Shown: positions 33,896 through 42,646 of the stretch, in pieces
Position numbering within the stretch: the stretch's first letter is position 1
Layout of the letters: each line of letters starts with the position of its first letter
Assembly (NCBI RefSeq): GCF_003001905.1
Contig: NZ_PVNE01000013.1
Location: 32,436-96,435 of the forward strand
Reading direction: 5' to 3'
Length of the DNA: 64,000 bases
From: Planifilum fimeticola
GTDB lineage: Bacteria > Bacillota > Bacilli > Thermoactinomycetales > DSM-44946
Translations under genes and position numbers: made by a program
Notes under the pieces: model-generated
The model's database searches: none
What the model saw: only the letters and a program-made list of their open reading frames with translations
What the model was told of the DNA's origin: nothing

Positions 33896-34645
33896 TCAAT
33901 CCCTCGAGCGATTGGCCGGAGTCCTTCCCCCCTCCGCATCCCAGCGAAAAGTAACCACCGCCAGCACCAAAAACAGGGCGGTGAACCCCGACAGAACCAG
34001 GAGCGGCAGGACGATTCCCGATGCATCGCCTTCCAGCGAGAGGCGGAGAGCGTCAACAAAATGGGAAAAGGGCAGAACCCGACTCAGTCCCTGCAACCAG
34101 TGGGGCGCCTTGTCCAGCGAATAAAAGGCTTCGCTGACAAAGAGCATCGGAAGGGAAAAGAGATTGCAGACCATGCTCACCTGGGCTTCATTTCCCGCCA
34201 GATTGGCCGCCAAAAAGCCGAGACAGGTGAAGCACAGGGTGCCGGAAAGCAACACCGGAAGCATCAGCAGGCTCTCTCTCCACCCGACATCCACGCCAAA
34301 CGCGACCGCCCCGGTGGCAATCACAACGGCACCGCTCAGCAGAGCAATCAGGGCCCGGGCGATCGTCATGCTCAAGACGAAAGCGACCGTGAGAAAAGGA
34401 GTCGCCCGGAGCAGCTTGTAAACCCCCCGGTTCCGGTGGGACAGGGTTTCAAAGGCGATGCCGAACAGCGCCCAGAAAAAGACACCCATCGCCGCCGACC
34501 CGGCCAACAGCCGGCCGCGGTATTCCGGCGAATCGAAAACGATCCCGAGACCGATCAACAACCCCACCGGCAAAACTACCGACCAGAACAGGGAAATCCG
34601 GTCGCGCAAGGCGCTCTTCAGCAGAATCCGCAATGCGGTATCCAT
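33896..34645 (-). CDS. ABC-2 type transporter permease
   Basis: The 249-residue protein has about six membrane segments and the ABC-2 layout with a cytoplasmic N-terminus and a central SHRNRGVYKLLRATPFL loop. It is cotranscribed with the ATPase upstream and controlled by the PadR-type regulator. It probably exports a drug, lipid or peptide; the substrate is unknown. Confidence 0.8.
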   Translation of the reverse strand: MDTALRILLKSALRDRISLFWSVVLPVGLLIGLGIVFDSPEYRGRLLAGSAAMGVFFWALFGIAFETLSHRNRGVYKLLRATPFLTVAFVLSMTIARALIALLSGAVVIATGAVAFGVDVGWRESLLMLPVLLSGTLCFTCLGFLAANLAGNEAQVSMVCNLFSLPMLFVSEAFYSLDKAPHWLQGLSRVLPFSHFVDALRLSLEGDASGIVLPLLVLSGFTALFLVLAVVTFRWDAEGGRTPANRSRD

Positions 34646-34667
34646 TTTTTCACCTCCTGAGGTCGGG

Positions 34668-35363
34668 TTAAACAGTCAATTCGAGATACAGCTCCTCCAA
34701 ATCCTCAACCCCGTGCTGTCGCGGCAGGGATTCCGGCGGGCCCGCCGCCCGCACCTCTCCCCGATGGATCAGGATCACCCGGTCGGCCAGCTTTTCCACC
34801 TCCTCCATGTCATGGGAAGTGAAGACGATCGATGTCCCGGATCGGGACTGGCGGCGAATCAGATCGCGAATCTCCTTTCTGGCGCGGGGATCCAGCGCCG
34901 CCGTCGGTTCGTCCAGGAAAAGGACTTGGGGCCGGTGAACGAGGGCGAGGGCGATGGCAAGCCGCTTCTGTTGTCCGCCGGACAGGCGGGACGCCTCGGT
35001 ACCTTCCACCTCCGCCAAATCGCACCGCTCCAGAATCTCCCTCATCTCTGCGCGGTGGAGCCGCACCCCGTAAAAGGACGCGACCAGCTGCAGGTTCTCC
35101 GCCGCCGTCAACGCCGGAAAGAAGGGGGTGGACTGCAGCTGAACGCCCAGATGTCTCCGGGGATCGTCACACCAATAGACGACACTCCCCCCGTCGGATG
35201 GGCGCAATCCCAAAATCATCTCCAGCGCGGTGGTCTTTCCCGCTCCGTTGGGGCCGATCAGCGCCACCACCTCCCCGGGGCGAATATCGAGATCGATCCC
35301 CTTTACCACCGTCCGTCCGCCGTACCGTTTCACCAAACCGCGGACTTGGATCAACGGGTCCAT
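34668..35363 (-). CDS. ABC transporter ATP-binding protein
   Basis: The 231-residue ATPase has Walker A GPNGAGKTT, signature RLSGGQQKR and Walker B QVLFLDEPTAALDP. It is short and has no C-terminal extension. It is 22 bases upstream of its permease. The promoter and palindromic operator lie at 35412-35459. Confidence 0.85.
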   Translation of the reverse strand: MDPLIQVRGLVKRYGGRTVVKGIDLDIRPGEVVALIGPNGAGKTTALEMILGLRPSDGGSVVYWCDDPRRHLGVQLQSTPFFPALTAAENLQLVASFYGVRLHRAEMREILERCDLAEVEGTEASRLSGGQQKRLAIALALVHRPQVLFLDEPTAALDPRARKEIRDLIRRQSRSGTSIVFTSHDMEEVEKLADRVILIHRGEVRAAGPPESLPRQHGVEDLEELYLELTV

Positions 35364-35411
35364 TTTGTCCCTCCTCTTCCTATTGGGTCAAATTTATTTA
35401 ACCAATATTAA

Positions 35412-35459
35412 ATACTCAATGTTGAGTATAAGATAACACGGAAGGGATTGCTTCGTCAA
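35412..35459 (-). promoter_or_regulatory. Promoter and palindromic operator of the ABC exporter operon
   Basis: On the minus strand TTGACG (35454-35459), 17 bases, TTATCT (35431-35436). Immediately downstream lies a perfect palindrome, ATACTCAA-TG-TTGAGTAT on the plus strand (35412-35429), covering the start point. Repression by the adjacent PadR protein is the obvious reading. Confidence 0.65.
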
Positions 35460-35562
35460 TCCTTTTTCATCCCTTCGAAAAAAAGCGTTCCGGGAAAACT
35501 CTCCCCGCCGGGAGGCAAAGCGCTCGCTGCTGTCTCCTCCTTCAGACCCACGCACCCGACCT

Positions 35563-36138
35563 CTAATCCTGCCCGATCTCATCCAGGTGAAGATCCACAA
35601 GCGGCTGCGGCTCCGTATCCATCAACGTCCGCAGGGTGCGCAGAAAACGCAAATGGACCTCGAAATGCTCTCGGGCGCTCGCAAAGGCGGCCTTGATGAC
35701 TGCCGGAAGCGGCCATGCCTCCTCTTTGGCCGCTTCTCCCGTCAACCACAGATTCCGCTCCGCTTCCACCTTGGCGATCTGCTCATCCAGAGCGGCCTTC
35801 ACCTCTTCCCGGGACAGATCATCCAGATAACCCAGGGCAATGTAAAAAGCTTTGGGCAAAGCCACCGACGGAGTGCGCAACGTCTCCTTCAACCGACGCC
35901 GATATTCCTCTTTCCCGGCAGAAGTGATGCCGTAAATCGCCTTCGATCGGTGGCCGGTCCGTTTCACCGCCTGCACTTCGACCAGCTTTTCCTTCTCCAT
36001 CTTCTTCAGCGCATGATAGATCGATCCCGGCAAAATGTCCGCCCACTTTTCGGTATGGGAAAGCTGCAGGTACTGCTGGATTTCGTACCCGGACATGGGC
36101 TTTTTGGACAACAGCCCCAACACCAACAACCGAACCAC
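35563..36138 (-). CDS. PadR-family transcriptional regulator
   Basis: The 191-residue protein has the PadR winged helix (residues 1-75) with LVLGLLSKKPMSGYEIQQYL and ILPGSIYHALKKMEKEKLVE, then a C-terminal helical dimerisation domain of the Vir_act_alpha_C type (about 90-180). It is encoded directly upstream of the ABC exporter, on the same strand, and probably represses it through the palindrome at 35412-35429. GTG start with GGAGG upstream. Confidence 0.9.
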   Translation of the reverse strand: MVRLLVLGLLSKKPMSGYEIQQYLQLSHTEKWADILPGSIYHALKKMEKEKLVEVQAVKRTGHRSKAIYGITSAGKEEYRRRLKETLRTPSVALPKAFYIALGYLDDLSREEVKAALDEQIAKVEAERNLWLTGEAAKEEAWPLPAVIKAAFASAREHFEVHLRFLRTLRTLMDTEPQPLVDLHLDEIGQD

Positions 36139-36258
36139 CCACCCTCACCTCCGTTAACCATTTTAATAAACAAATTTGGATATTATAAGGGATACAAGGA
36201 TGGGATGACGCTCCCGCCACAGAAAGGCTGATCCCCCGCCCATCCTTATCGCCGGCGT

Positions 36259-37782
36259 TCATCCTCCGCTTTCCTTTTCGTCGGACTCGCACGGGCAAAG
36301 GGGCAGCCGGATGTGAATCCGGAGTTCCCCCGCTTTCTGCTCCGCGCCAATCTCTCCGCCGTGGAGTTTCACCACGCTCTTGGCGATGGCGAGGCCCAGG
36401 CCGGAACCTCCTTCGCGGCGGGAGGCATCCCCCGTCACGAAGGTGTCAAAGAACCGCTCAAGGAGCGAAGGATCCAATTCCTCCGCCGGATTGGCCACGG
36501 TGATGGCGGCCCAGTCCGCCGACCTTACCGCAACGACCCGAATCCGCTCTCCCTGCCCGTGTCGCAGCGCATTGTCCAAAAGGTTTTCAAACAGGCGCGC
36601 CAACAGCACCGGATCCCCGTCCAGCACCAGCGGATCCTCCGGCAACTCCTTCTGCAGCCGAACCCCCTTCTCTTCAGTCAAGACGAAGCATTCCTCCAAC
36701 AACTGCTCCAACAGGCGGGTCAGGGAAATCCGCTTTCGGTGCAGCCGCACGTTGGGGTGGCTCAGTTTGGCATACTCGAACAGATCGTCGATCATCCGCT
36801 TCAATCCGAGGGATTTGTTGAGGGCAATCCCGCCGCAGTGGAGAAGCTCCTCCTTTTCCAGTTCGGGTTTGTCCCGCATGAGCTGCAAATACCCGATGAT
36901 GGACGTGAGGGGTCCGCGCAGATCGTGGGAGACATGGGTGATCAGTTCCATCCGGTTGCGTTCCCAGGCTCTTTCCCTCTCCCGGTTCTCTTCCAGGCGG
37001 TCGGCCATCCGATTGATATTGGTGATGAGAGAGCCCAGCTCATCCCTCCCCTTCTCCTTCAGGCGAAAGGAGAAATCCCCTTCCGCGATCCGATCCATCC
37101 CCTTCGCCAAGTCGCGTATCTGGCTCAGCTTGCCGCGGGTCAACCAAATATAGGAAACCAGAAAGGCCGCCAAGGAGGCGGAGAGAATCAGAAGGGGGCG
37201 CATCGGGTGTTCCTCCCGGTGAACCGGCATCTCCCCCAACCGCTGCACCCCGAAGAGATAACGGGCTTCCCCCTTCATCTCGAAGGGATAGTAGGCGGCA
37301 ATCTCCCCTTCTGACGAATCCCCCGCCGACCGGCTCGAGGATTCGACCCGCTGCAGAAAGGCATGAACGTCGATGCGATCCCCCGGCATCTCCCCGACGC
37401 GGACCAACACCCGGCCCCGGTCATCCGTCAGCGCCCATGAAAAGGGAGGCCAGGAAATATCCTTCCATCGATCGGAGGAAATTTGGGGATTCGCCTGCAG
37501 TTCCGACGCCAATTCCCGGAGCCTCAGCTTCAGGCCATAAGTGAGGCTCAACCCGTATTTGGATTGGGAGATCTCCTCCCGGGAGTCGGGCGGCGCAATC
37601 GAACCCGCAGGCGGTTGCCCATCCATTTTCGGTTCCTGTGCATCGAACAACTGCATCCCGATCCCCACTGTAAAAACGGCGACAAAAAAAGAGAGGACCA
37701 CGGCCATCGCCATCTGAACCCGGAAACTGGAGGTGATCCACCGCCAGGGAGCGCTCATCCATCGCCGCAACGTCTTACCCAT
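36259..37782 (-). CDS. Sensor histidine kinase
   Basis: The 507-residue kinase has a first membrane helix (about 22-43), an extracellular sensor of some 150 residues, a second helix (about 196-214), HAMP (about 215-268), a HisKA domain with phosphoacceptor His286 in HVSHDLRGP, and HATPase_c with DNALRHG and EGGSGLGLAIAKS. ATG 37782 overlaps the regulator's stop by eight bases. It is the last gene of a DedA / small protein / regulator / kinase operon. Confidence 0.9.
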   Translation of the reverse strand: MGKTLRRWMSAPWRWITSSFRVQMAMAVVLSFFVAVFTVGIGMQLFDAQEPKMDGQPPAGSIAPPDSREEISQSKYGLSLTYGLKLRLRELASELQANPQISSDRWKDISWPPFSWALTDDRGRVLVRVGEMPGDRIDVHAFLQRVESSSRSAGDSSEGEIAAYYPFEMKGEARYLFGVQRLGEMPVHREEHPMRPLLILSASLAAFLVSYIWLTRGKLSQIRDLAKGMDRIAEGDFSFRLKEKGRDELGSLITNINRMADRLEENRERERAWERNRMELITHVSHDLRGPLTSIIGYLQLMRDKPELEKEELLHCGGIALNKSLGLKRMIDDLFEYAKLSHPNVRLHRKRISLTRLLEQLLEECFVLTEEKGVRLQKELPEDPLVLDGDPVLLARLFENLLDNALRHGQGERIRVVAVRSADWAAITVANPAEELDPSLLERFFDTFVTGDASRREGGSGLGLAIAKSVVKLHGGEIGAEQKAGELRIHIRLPLCPCESDEKESGG

Positions 37783-38480
37783 GCGGCACATCCTCCGCCT
37801 TGTAGCCAACTCCCCACACGGTCCGGATCACCGCCGGATCGCGGGGATCCCGCTCCACCTTCTCCCGGATTTTGCGGATGTGAACCATTACCGTGTTGGC
37901 GTTGATGAGCGGCTCCCCCCACACGCGTTCGTACAGTTCCTCAGGAGAAAAGACCACCCCCGGCCGACCGGCCAACAGATGGAGAATGTCAAACTCCCGG
38001 GGAGTGAGACGCACTTCCCGCTGTCCGTCCCAAACGCGGCGGCGGGCCGGGTCGATGGTGAGATGCTGCAGCCGGATGATCCCCTCTTCCACGCCCTCCT
38101 CCCGGAACATCCGGTAACGTCGGAGCCTGGGCCTTGATCCGGGCCACCAATTCCAGCGGGTTGAAGGGCTTGGTCACGTAATCGTCGGCCCCCACGGAAA
38201 GCCCCTCGATCTTGTCCATATCCTGGGCTTTGGCGGTCAGCATGATGATCGGCATCCGATGCTCTTCCCTGAGGCGGATGCACACCTGGACGCCATCCAT
38301 TCCGGGCATCATCCGGTCCAGAACGATCAAATCGACGGGCCGGCTCTTCACCTGCTCCAGCGCTTCCTCGCCGTTTGCCGCCTGCAAGACATCGTATCCT
38401 TCATTTTTCAGGTAAAGCCCGATCAGTTCCCGGATCTCCCGGTCGTCATCCACGATCAACACGGTGGTCGCGCTTTTCAT
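37775..38480 (-). pseudogene. OmpR-family response regulator, interrupted by a one-base frameshift
   Basis: The receiver domain (MKSATTVLIVDDD, phosphoacceptor Asp55 in LDRMMPGMDG, Lys in VTKPFNPLE) reads from 38480 to about 38128. The winged-helix DNA-binding domain (RLTPREFDILHLLAG to the end) reads in another frame from about 38127 to 37775. Removing one G from the GG at about 38126-38127 restores a normal regulator of about 234 residues. The kinase and operon are otherwise intact, so this is either a recent mutation or a base error. ATG 38480 has GGGAGG and overlaps the upstream stop. Confidence 0.8.
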
Positions 38481-38641
38481 GGGCGGTCTCCTCCCTTGGT
38501 CAATCCCCCGATCGGAAATGGGTGCGAGTCCCCCTCCTCTTTCCGATCCTCCGCGTATTGAAGATACAGCACCGCCTTCAGATAGGCAAACACCGGCACA
38601 ACCACCGACAATAAGAACTGGAAAATCAGTTTCGCCTCCAA
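38477..38641 (-). CDS. Small 54-residue membrane protein between DedA and the two-component genes
   Basis: TTG 38641 has AAAGGGG about nine bases upstream and lies inside the end of the DedA gene; its TGA overlaps the regulator's ATG. Such double overlap indicates translational coupling. The product starts MEAKLIFQFLLSVVVPVFAY: a short charged start, one or two hydrophobic segments (about 5-27), and a charged Gly-rich tail. It could be a connector or sensor for the kinase, which is inference from position. Confidence 0.6.
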   Translation of the reverse strand: MEAKLIFQFLLSVVVPVFAYLKAVLYLQYAEDRKEEGDSHPFPIGGLTKGGDRP

Positions 38642-39252
38642 TCGGACGCACCCCTTTCCGTCCATCCCCGGATCAGACCTGGGCGCAGGCGGCATACCGC
38701 GAAGAGGATCAGCCCGCCGGTCGCGAAGGCCGCCGGCAGCCGCACCGAATCCCACAGGACGATCCATTCCGCCTTCGGCGTGGCGGCACCCAGGTGAAAA
38801 TAGGGAATCATCCACAACAAGCCGGCGCCATAGGATCGCAGGGCGAAATCGCGGAACCGCATGCGTCCGGCCCCGGCCAGACAGGGAACCACATGGCGAA
38901 GGCCCGGCAAGAAACAGCTGAGGAACAATGCCCTCCTTCCGTGCCGCCGGATCCACGCCTCCGAACGCGACCACAGCCGCCGTCCCCTTTTTGTCCCCAA
39001 CCGACGCAACACGGGCCCGCCTCCCCAGCGGCCGAGAACATAATCCACCGTGAGACCGCAAACCAGTCCCGCATAGGTTGTGAAAAAAGCGGGGACCGGC
39101 TCCATCAGCCCCAGGGAAGAAACCATCCCACCGGTCACCACCACCGATTCACCGGGAACGGGCAATCCGGCGATCCCCGGACTCAGGCAGAGAAACAAAG
39201 CCGCATACCCGTGCTCCGAAATCCATCGAACCAACCAACCCGTCTCCATCAT
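38626..39252 (-). CDS. DedA/VTT-domain membrane protein
   Basis: The 208-residue protein has the VTT-domain layout: the early IAGLPVPGESVVVTGG loop, the FLSCFLPGLRHVVPCLAG segment with its conserved Arg/Pro, and about five membrane segments. DedA proteins act in lipid carrier or phospholipid flipping and affect resistance to cationic peptides. Cotranscription with a two-component system fits an envelope-stress role. Two adjacent ATG codons follow GGGGGAAGG. Confidence 0.8.
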   Translation of the reverse strand: MMETGWLVRWISEHGYAALFLCLSPGIAGLPVPGESVVVTGGMVSSLGLMEPVPAFFTTYAGLVCGLTVDYVLGRWGGGPVLRRLGTKRGRRLWSRSEAWIRRHGRRALFLSCFLPGLRHVVPCLAGAGRMRFRDFALRSYGAGLLWMIPYFHLGAATPKAEWIVLWDSVRLPAAFATGGLILFAVCRLRPGLIRGWTERGASDWRRN

Positions 39253-39345
39253 CCTTCCCCCCGTCGGTTCCCGGCGGTTGCCGGAAATCCCTCAACAAGC
39301 GTTGTCCCGCCGGGGCGGAATTGACATCCCCGGGGAGACGGGTTC

Positions 39346-39400
39346 ATCATAGCAACAAAAACTTAAGATCCCATGCGCAACTCCTTAACAAATTCTTAAG
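39346..39400 (-). promoter_or_regulatory. Activator-type promoter with phased CTTAA boxes
   Basis: A minus-strand TATGAT (39346-39351) lacks a good -35. Three TTAAG-type half-sites begin at plus-strand positions 39362, 39384 and 39395, spaced 22 and 11 bases apart. Eleven-base phasing is typical of OmpR-family regulator sites, and two of the boxes fall near -45 to -60. Confidence 0.5.
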
Positions 39401-39513
39401 TTCTCATTAGCACCCGCAAAAACAGAGTTCGAGTGTCGGGCATGTCAAAGGTCATCCCATCCTCGCCCGAAATTACCCCCGGGGAAAAACCCGGAAGGAC
39501 CCTCTCGCTCCAT

Positions 39514-39545
39514 ACAAAGAGCGGGCCCGCCGTCGGCGGGCCCGG
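39514..39545 (-). terminator. Terminator of murQ
   Basis: Ten-pair stem CGGGCCCGCC / GGCGGGCCCG followed on the minus strand by TCTTTGT. Confidence 0.6.
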
Positions 39546-39593
39546 TCGAAAATCCACGGGGATTGCCGGGCGCTCCCGCGAAAAAGCCCCGTC

Positions 39594-40490
39594 TCACCCT
39601 TTCACGGCGGCGCGGACAAATCCGCCCGAAGCCTCCAGGCGGGCGCGGGCCTCTTCCGCAGTGGAACCGGTCTGGATCATCACCAGCGCCACCTTCACCT
39701 GAAGATCCGCCGCCTTCAAAGCTCGATCCGCCTCCTCATAGGAAACTCCCGTCGCCTTCATCAAGATCCGGCGGGCGCGATCCACCAGTTTTTCATTGGT
39801 GGGCTTCACATCCACCATCAGATTCTTATAGGTTTTTCCCAAGCGAACCATGGCGGCGGTGCTCAGCATGTTGAGCACCATTTTCTGCGCAGTCCCCGCC
39901 TTGAGCCGCGTCGAACCGGTCAACACCTCCGGCCCCGTCACCACCTCGATGGCCACATCGGCGATCGAACTCATGCGCGCCGGCCGGTTGCAGGAAAGGG
40001 AAATCGCCTTCGCGCCGATTTCCTTCGCGTACTCGAGCGCCCCGATCACATAGGGGGTCCTTCCGCTGGCGCTGATGCCGACGACCGCATCCCGGGACTC
40101 CAGGCGAATGCCCTGCAGGTCCCTCCTCCCCGCTTCCGCATCATCTTCGGCCCCCTCCTTGGCCTGAAACACCGCATCCCTTCCACCCGCCAGCAGGGCG
40201 ACTGCCCTGGAGGGGTCTACGCCGAAGGTGGGAGGAAGTTCGGAGGCATCCAAGACGCCCAGCCGGCCGCTGGTCCCGGCACCCGCGTAAATCAGGCGGC
40301 CTCCCGCCTTGAAGGATGCCACGATCGCTTCCACCGCCTCGGCAATGACCGGAAGGGCCTTTCTCACCGCTTCGGCGACTGTCCGGTCCTCCCCATTCAT
40401 CAGGGTGACGATCTCCAGCGCACTCATCTCATCCAATCCGGCGGATTTATCATTTTCCCGTTCCGTCGTCAAGTGATCCAGCGGCTCCAT
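39594..40490 (-). CDS. murQ: N-acetylmuramic acid 6-phosphate etherase
   Basis: The 298-residue protein is a SIS-fold lyase with the MurQ signatures TTERENDKSAGLDEMS at the N-terminus, YAGAGTSGRLGVLDASE, GISASGRTPYV and the C-terminal UBA-like helices. It cleaves the lactyl ether of MurNAc-6-phosphate to GlcNAc-6-phosphate in peptidoglycan recycling. No muramic-acid PTS or MurP gene is adjacent. Confidence 0.95.
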   Translation of the reverse strand: MEPLDHLTTERENDKSAGLDEMSALEIVTLMNGEDRTVAEAVRKALPVIAEAVEAIVASFKAGGRLIYAGAGTSGRLGVLDASELPPTFGVDPSRAVALLAGGRDAVFQAKEGAEDDAEAGRRDLQGIRLESRDAVVGISASGRTPYVIGALEYAKEIGAKAISLSCNRPARMSSIADVAIEVVTGPEVLTGSTRLKAGTAQKMVLNMLSTAAMVRLGKTYKNLMVDVKPTNEKLVDRARRILMKATGVSYEEADRALKAADLQVKVALVMIQTGSTAEEARARLEASGGFVRAAVKG

Positions 40491-40769
40491 CCCATATCCC
40501 CCTCCGTTTTTTTTCTCCTGAAAAAGCGAGGTCCGCAGGCCGGCAATGCAAGGCCCTCCACGCCAAGGTTCTTCATCCGGCCTTTTTTCCCTTCTCCCAC
40601 AAGACCCGGGTCCCCGTTTTCTATTTTTCAGGTGTAGATTTAGCTCTCAGTGGGAAATGGATTAATGAAAGAAAATAGCCAGAATTCTGTTCAAAACCCC
40701 TTTATATTTTTATCCAAATATACTAACATGACAATGGGGTTTTGTGATTTTTCAATTGGAGGGATGGAT

Positions 40770-42290
40770 GTGACCAACGGCGTCATCGGAGATCTGCTTC
40801 GACATCGAACGCGGCTGTCACCGGATCTGGAAGCAGTGGTTACGCCCACCAGGCGGCTGACGTATCGCGAGTACAACGAGATCGTCAACCGGCTTGCCCA
40901 TTTTCTCCTTCAAAACAACGTCCAAAAAGGAGACCGGGTCGCCATTCTCAGCAAAAATCTCCACCCGTTTCCGGTCATCTACCTCGCCGCGGCCAAGATC
41001 GGCGCCGTCACCGTGCCCATCAACTGGCGTCAGAAGACCGATGAAATCAAGTACATATTGGAAAACTGCACACCGAAGGTGCTCTTCTACGATGGCGATT
41101 TCAAGCAGGTGACCCCGCTTCTGGGGAGCCTCCCCTTCATCCAGCAGGAGATCCGCATCGCCAACGGGGAGGACACGACCGGCTTCGAGCACCTGATCCA
41201 GGGGTATCCGGCGGATGAACCCGAGGCGGACGTGGAGGAAAACGATCCCGCCCTGATCATCTACACCTCGGGCACCACCGGGCGCCCGAAGGGGGTCGTC
41301 TGCACCCACGCCAACCTCGACAGCGGAGCCAACTCCATTGTGAGGACCCTCGACCTGCGGTACCGGGACCGGTTTTTGTTCGTCACCCCCCTCTTCCATA
41401 TCAGCGGGATGGTTTTCATCATCACGGCACTGGCCCGCGGGATCACCCTGGTTCTCAACACCCAGTTTCATCCGGTGCAGATCTGGAATCTGATCGAATC
41501 GGAGAAGATCACGGGCATGTTTTCGGTTCCCTCCATGCTCAACTACATGTATGAGATGGTGAAGACCCAGGACATCATGGCGCCGACGCTCCGCATGATC
41601 ATTTGCGGCGGGTCCCGGGTTCCGGAACATCTGATCTCCGGAATGCACGAGTGGGGCTTCCATGTGATTCAGGTATACGGCGCCACCGAATTCACAGGCG
41701 CCGCCACCTTCTGGATGCCGGAGATGGGGATGAAATCCTGCGGCTCCGCGGGCAAACCGGTCTTCTCAACCGAGATGAAGATCGTCGATCCCGTCACGGG
41801 CGAAGCCCTGCCGCCGGGCGAAATCGGCGAAGTGGTTTGCCGGGGGCCCCTCACCTTCGCCGGATACTGGAACAACCCGGAGGCCACGGAAGAGGTGATC
41901 CGCAACGGTTGGTACCACACCCGCGACGTGGGCTATATGGATGACGACGGCTTCCTCTACGTCGTGGACCGCCTGCGGGACATGATCATCACCAGCGGGG
42001 AGAAGGTGTTCCCCGCCCAGGTGGAGTCCGTGATCGAGCAGCTGGAGGAAGTGGCGGAAGTCGCCGTCGTCGGCGTCAAGCACCCGGTGTGGGGAGAGCT
42101 GGCCCGGGCCTATGTGGTCCTGAAGGAAGGCGCCCGGATCACGGAAGAAGAGGTCCTCACCCATGCGCGGAAACACATGGCCGACCACTACCTGCACGAA
42201 GTGGAGTTCGTCAAGGAACTCCCGAAAAACAGCATGGGCAAAGTGATGAAGCATGTTCTCCGCCAACACGCCAACCGGCAGGGGGCTTGA
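40770..42290 (+). CDS. AMP-dependent acyl-CoA synthetase, copy A
   Basis: The 506-residue ANL-superfamily enzyme activates a carboxylic acid with ATP and CoA. Motifs: P-loop IIYTSGTTGRPKGV, YGATE, the hinge region YVVDRLRDMIITSGEKVFP, and the catalytic Lys near the end in PKNSMGKVMK. GGAGGG is six bases before GTG 40770; ATG 40764 touches it, so GTG is preferred. It is nearly identical to copy B but differs in three patches around the acyl-binding pocket (after CTHAN, in HISGMVFII, and in GATEFTGAATFWM). Substrate unknown; medium-chain or aromatic acids are possible. Confidence 0.85.
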   Translation: MTNGVIGDLLRHRTRLSPDLEAVVTPTRRLTYREYNEIVNRLAHFLLQNNVQKGDRVAILSKNLHPFPVIYLAAAKIGAVTVPINWRQKTDEIKYILENCTPKVLFYDGDFKQVTPLLGSLPFIQQEIRIANGEDTTGFEHLIQGYPADEPEADVEENDPALIIYTSGTTGRPKGVVCTHANLDSGANSIVRTLDLRYRDRFLFVTPLFHISGMVFIITALARGITLVLNTQFHPVQIWNLIESEKITGMFSVPSMLNYMYEMVKTQDIMAPTLRMIICGGSRVPEHLISGMHEWGFHVIQVYGATEFTGAATFWMPEMGMKSCGSAGKPVFSTEMKIVDPVTGEALPPGEIGEVVCRGPLTFAGYWNNPEATEEVIRNGWYHTRDVGYMDDDGFLYVVDRLRDMIITSGEKVFPAQVESVIEQLEEVAEVAVVGVKHPVWGELARAYVVLKEGARITEEEVLTHARKHMADHYLHEVEFVKELPKNSMGKVMKHVLRQHANRQGA

Positions 42291-42343
42291 GGAAAACCCG
42301 GAGATCGGTGCGGGCCGGAATCTTCGCACCGGTGATCCCAAAG

Positions 42344-42390
42344 GGAGGGGCTCGCTGCGGCACGACCGCCGCAACGAGCCCTCTTTTCAT
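42344..42390 (+). terminator. Terminator after copy A
   Basis: Stem of GGGCTCGCTGCGG with CCGCAACGAGCCC, followed by TCTTTTC. Confidence 0.7.
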
Positions 42391-42646
42391 TTCTCCACCT
42401 GCACCCGAAAGCAAAGCGGCGATCTCACCGCATTCCCTTTCAAGGATTATCGCCCGGTCTCCACAGAGCCGGGAACGGCCCGGCCTGCAATCGGTTTTGT
42501 ATTTTTTTAATTTATAAAACTTACAGATAAAACAGAGCAAAGCTTTGGGTTTTATATAGCTTTCTATTAAAATTTCCTTTATATCTTCACGAAAATATAC
42601 TAACATGACAGTGGGATTTTGTGATTTTTCAATTGGAGGGATGGAT

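Larger units (their letters stand above)
39253..39593. other. Intergenic region: DedA-operon control region and murQ terminator
   Basis: About 340 bases between two minus-strand genes. It holds the regulatory region at 39346-39400 and the murQ terminator at 39514-39545; nothing else recognised. Confidence 0.5.
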
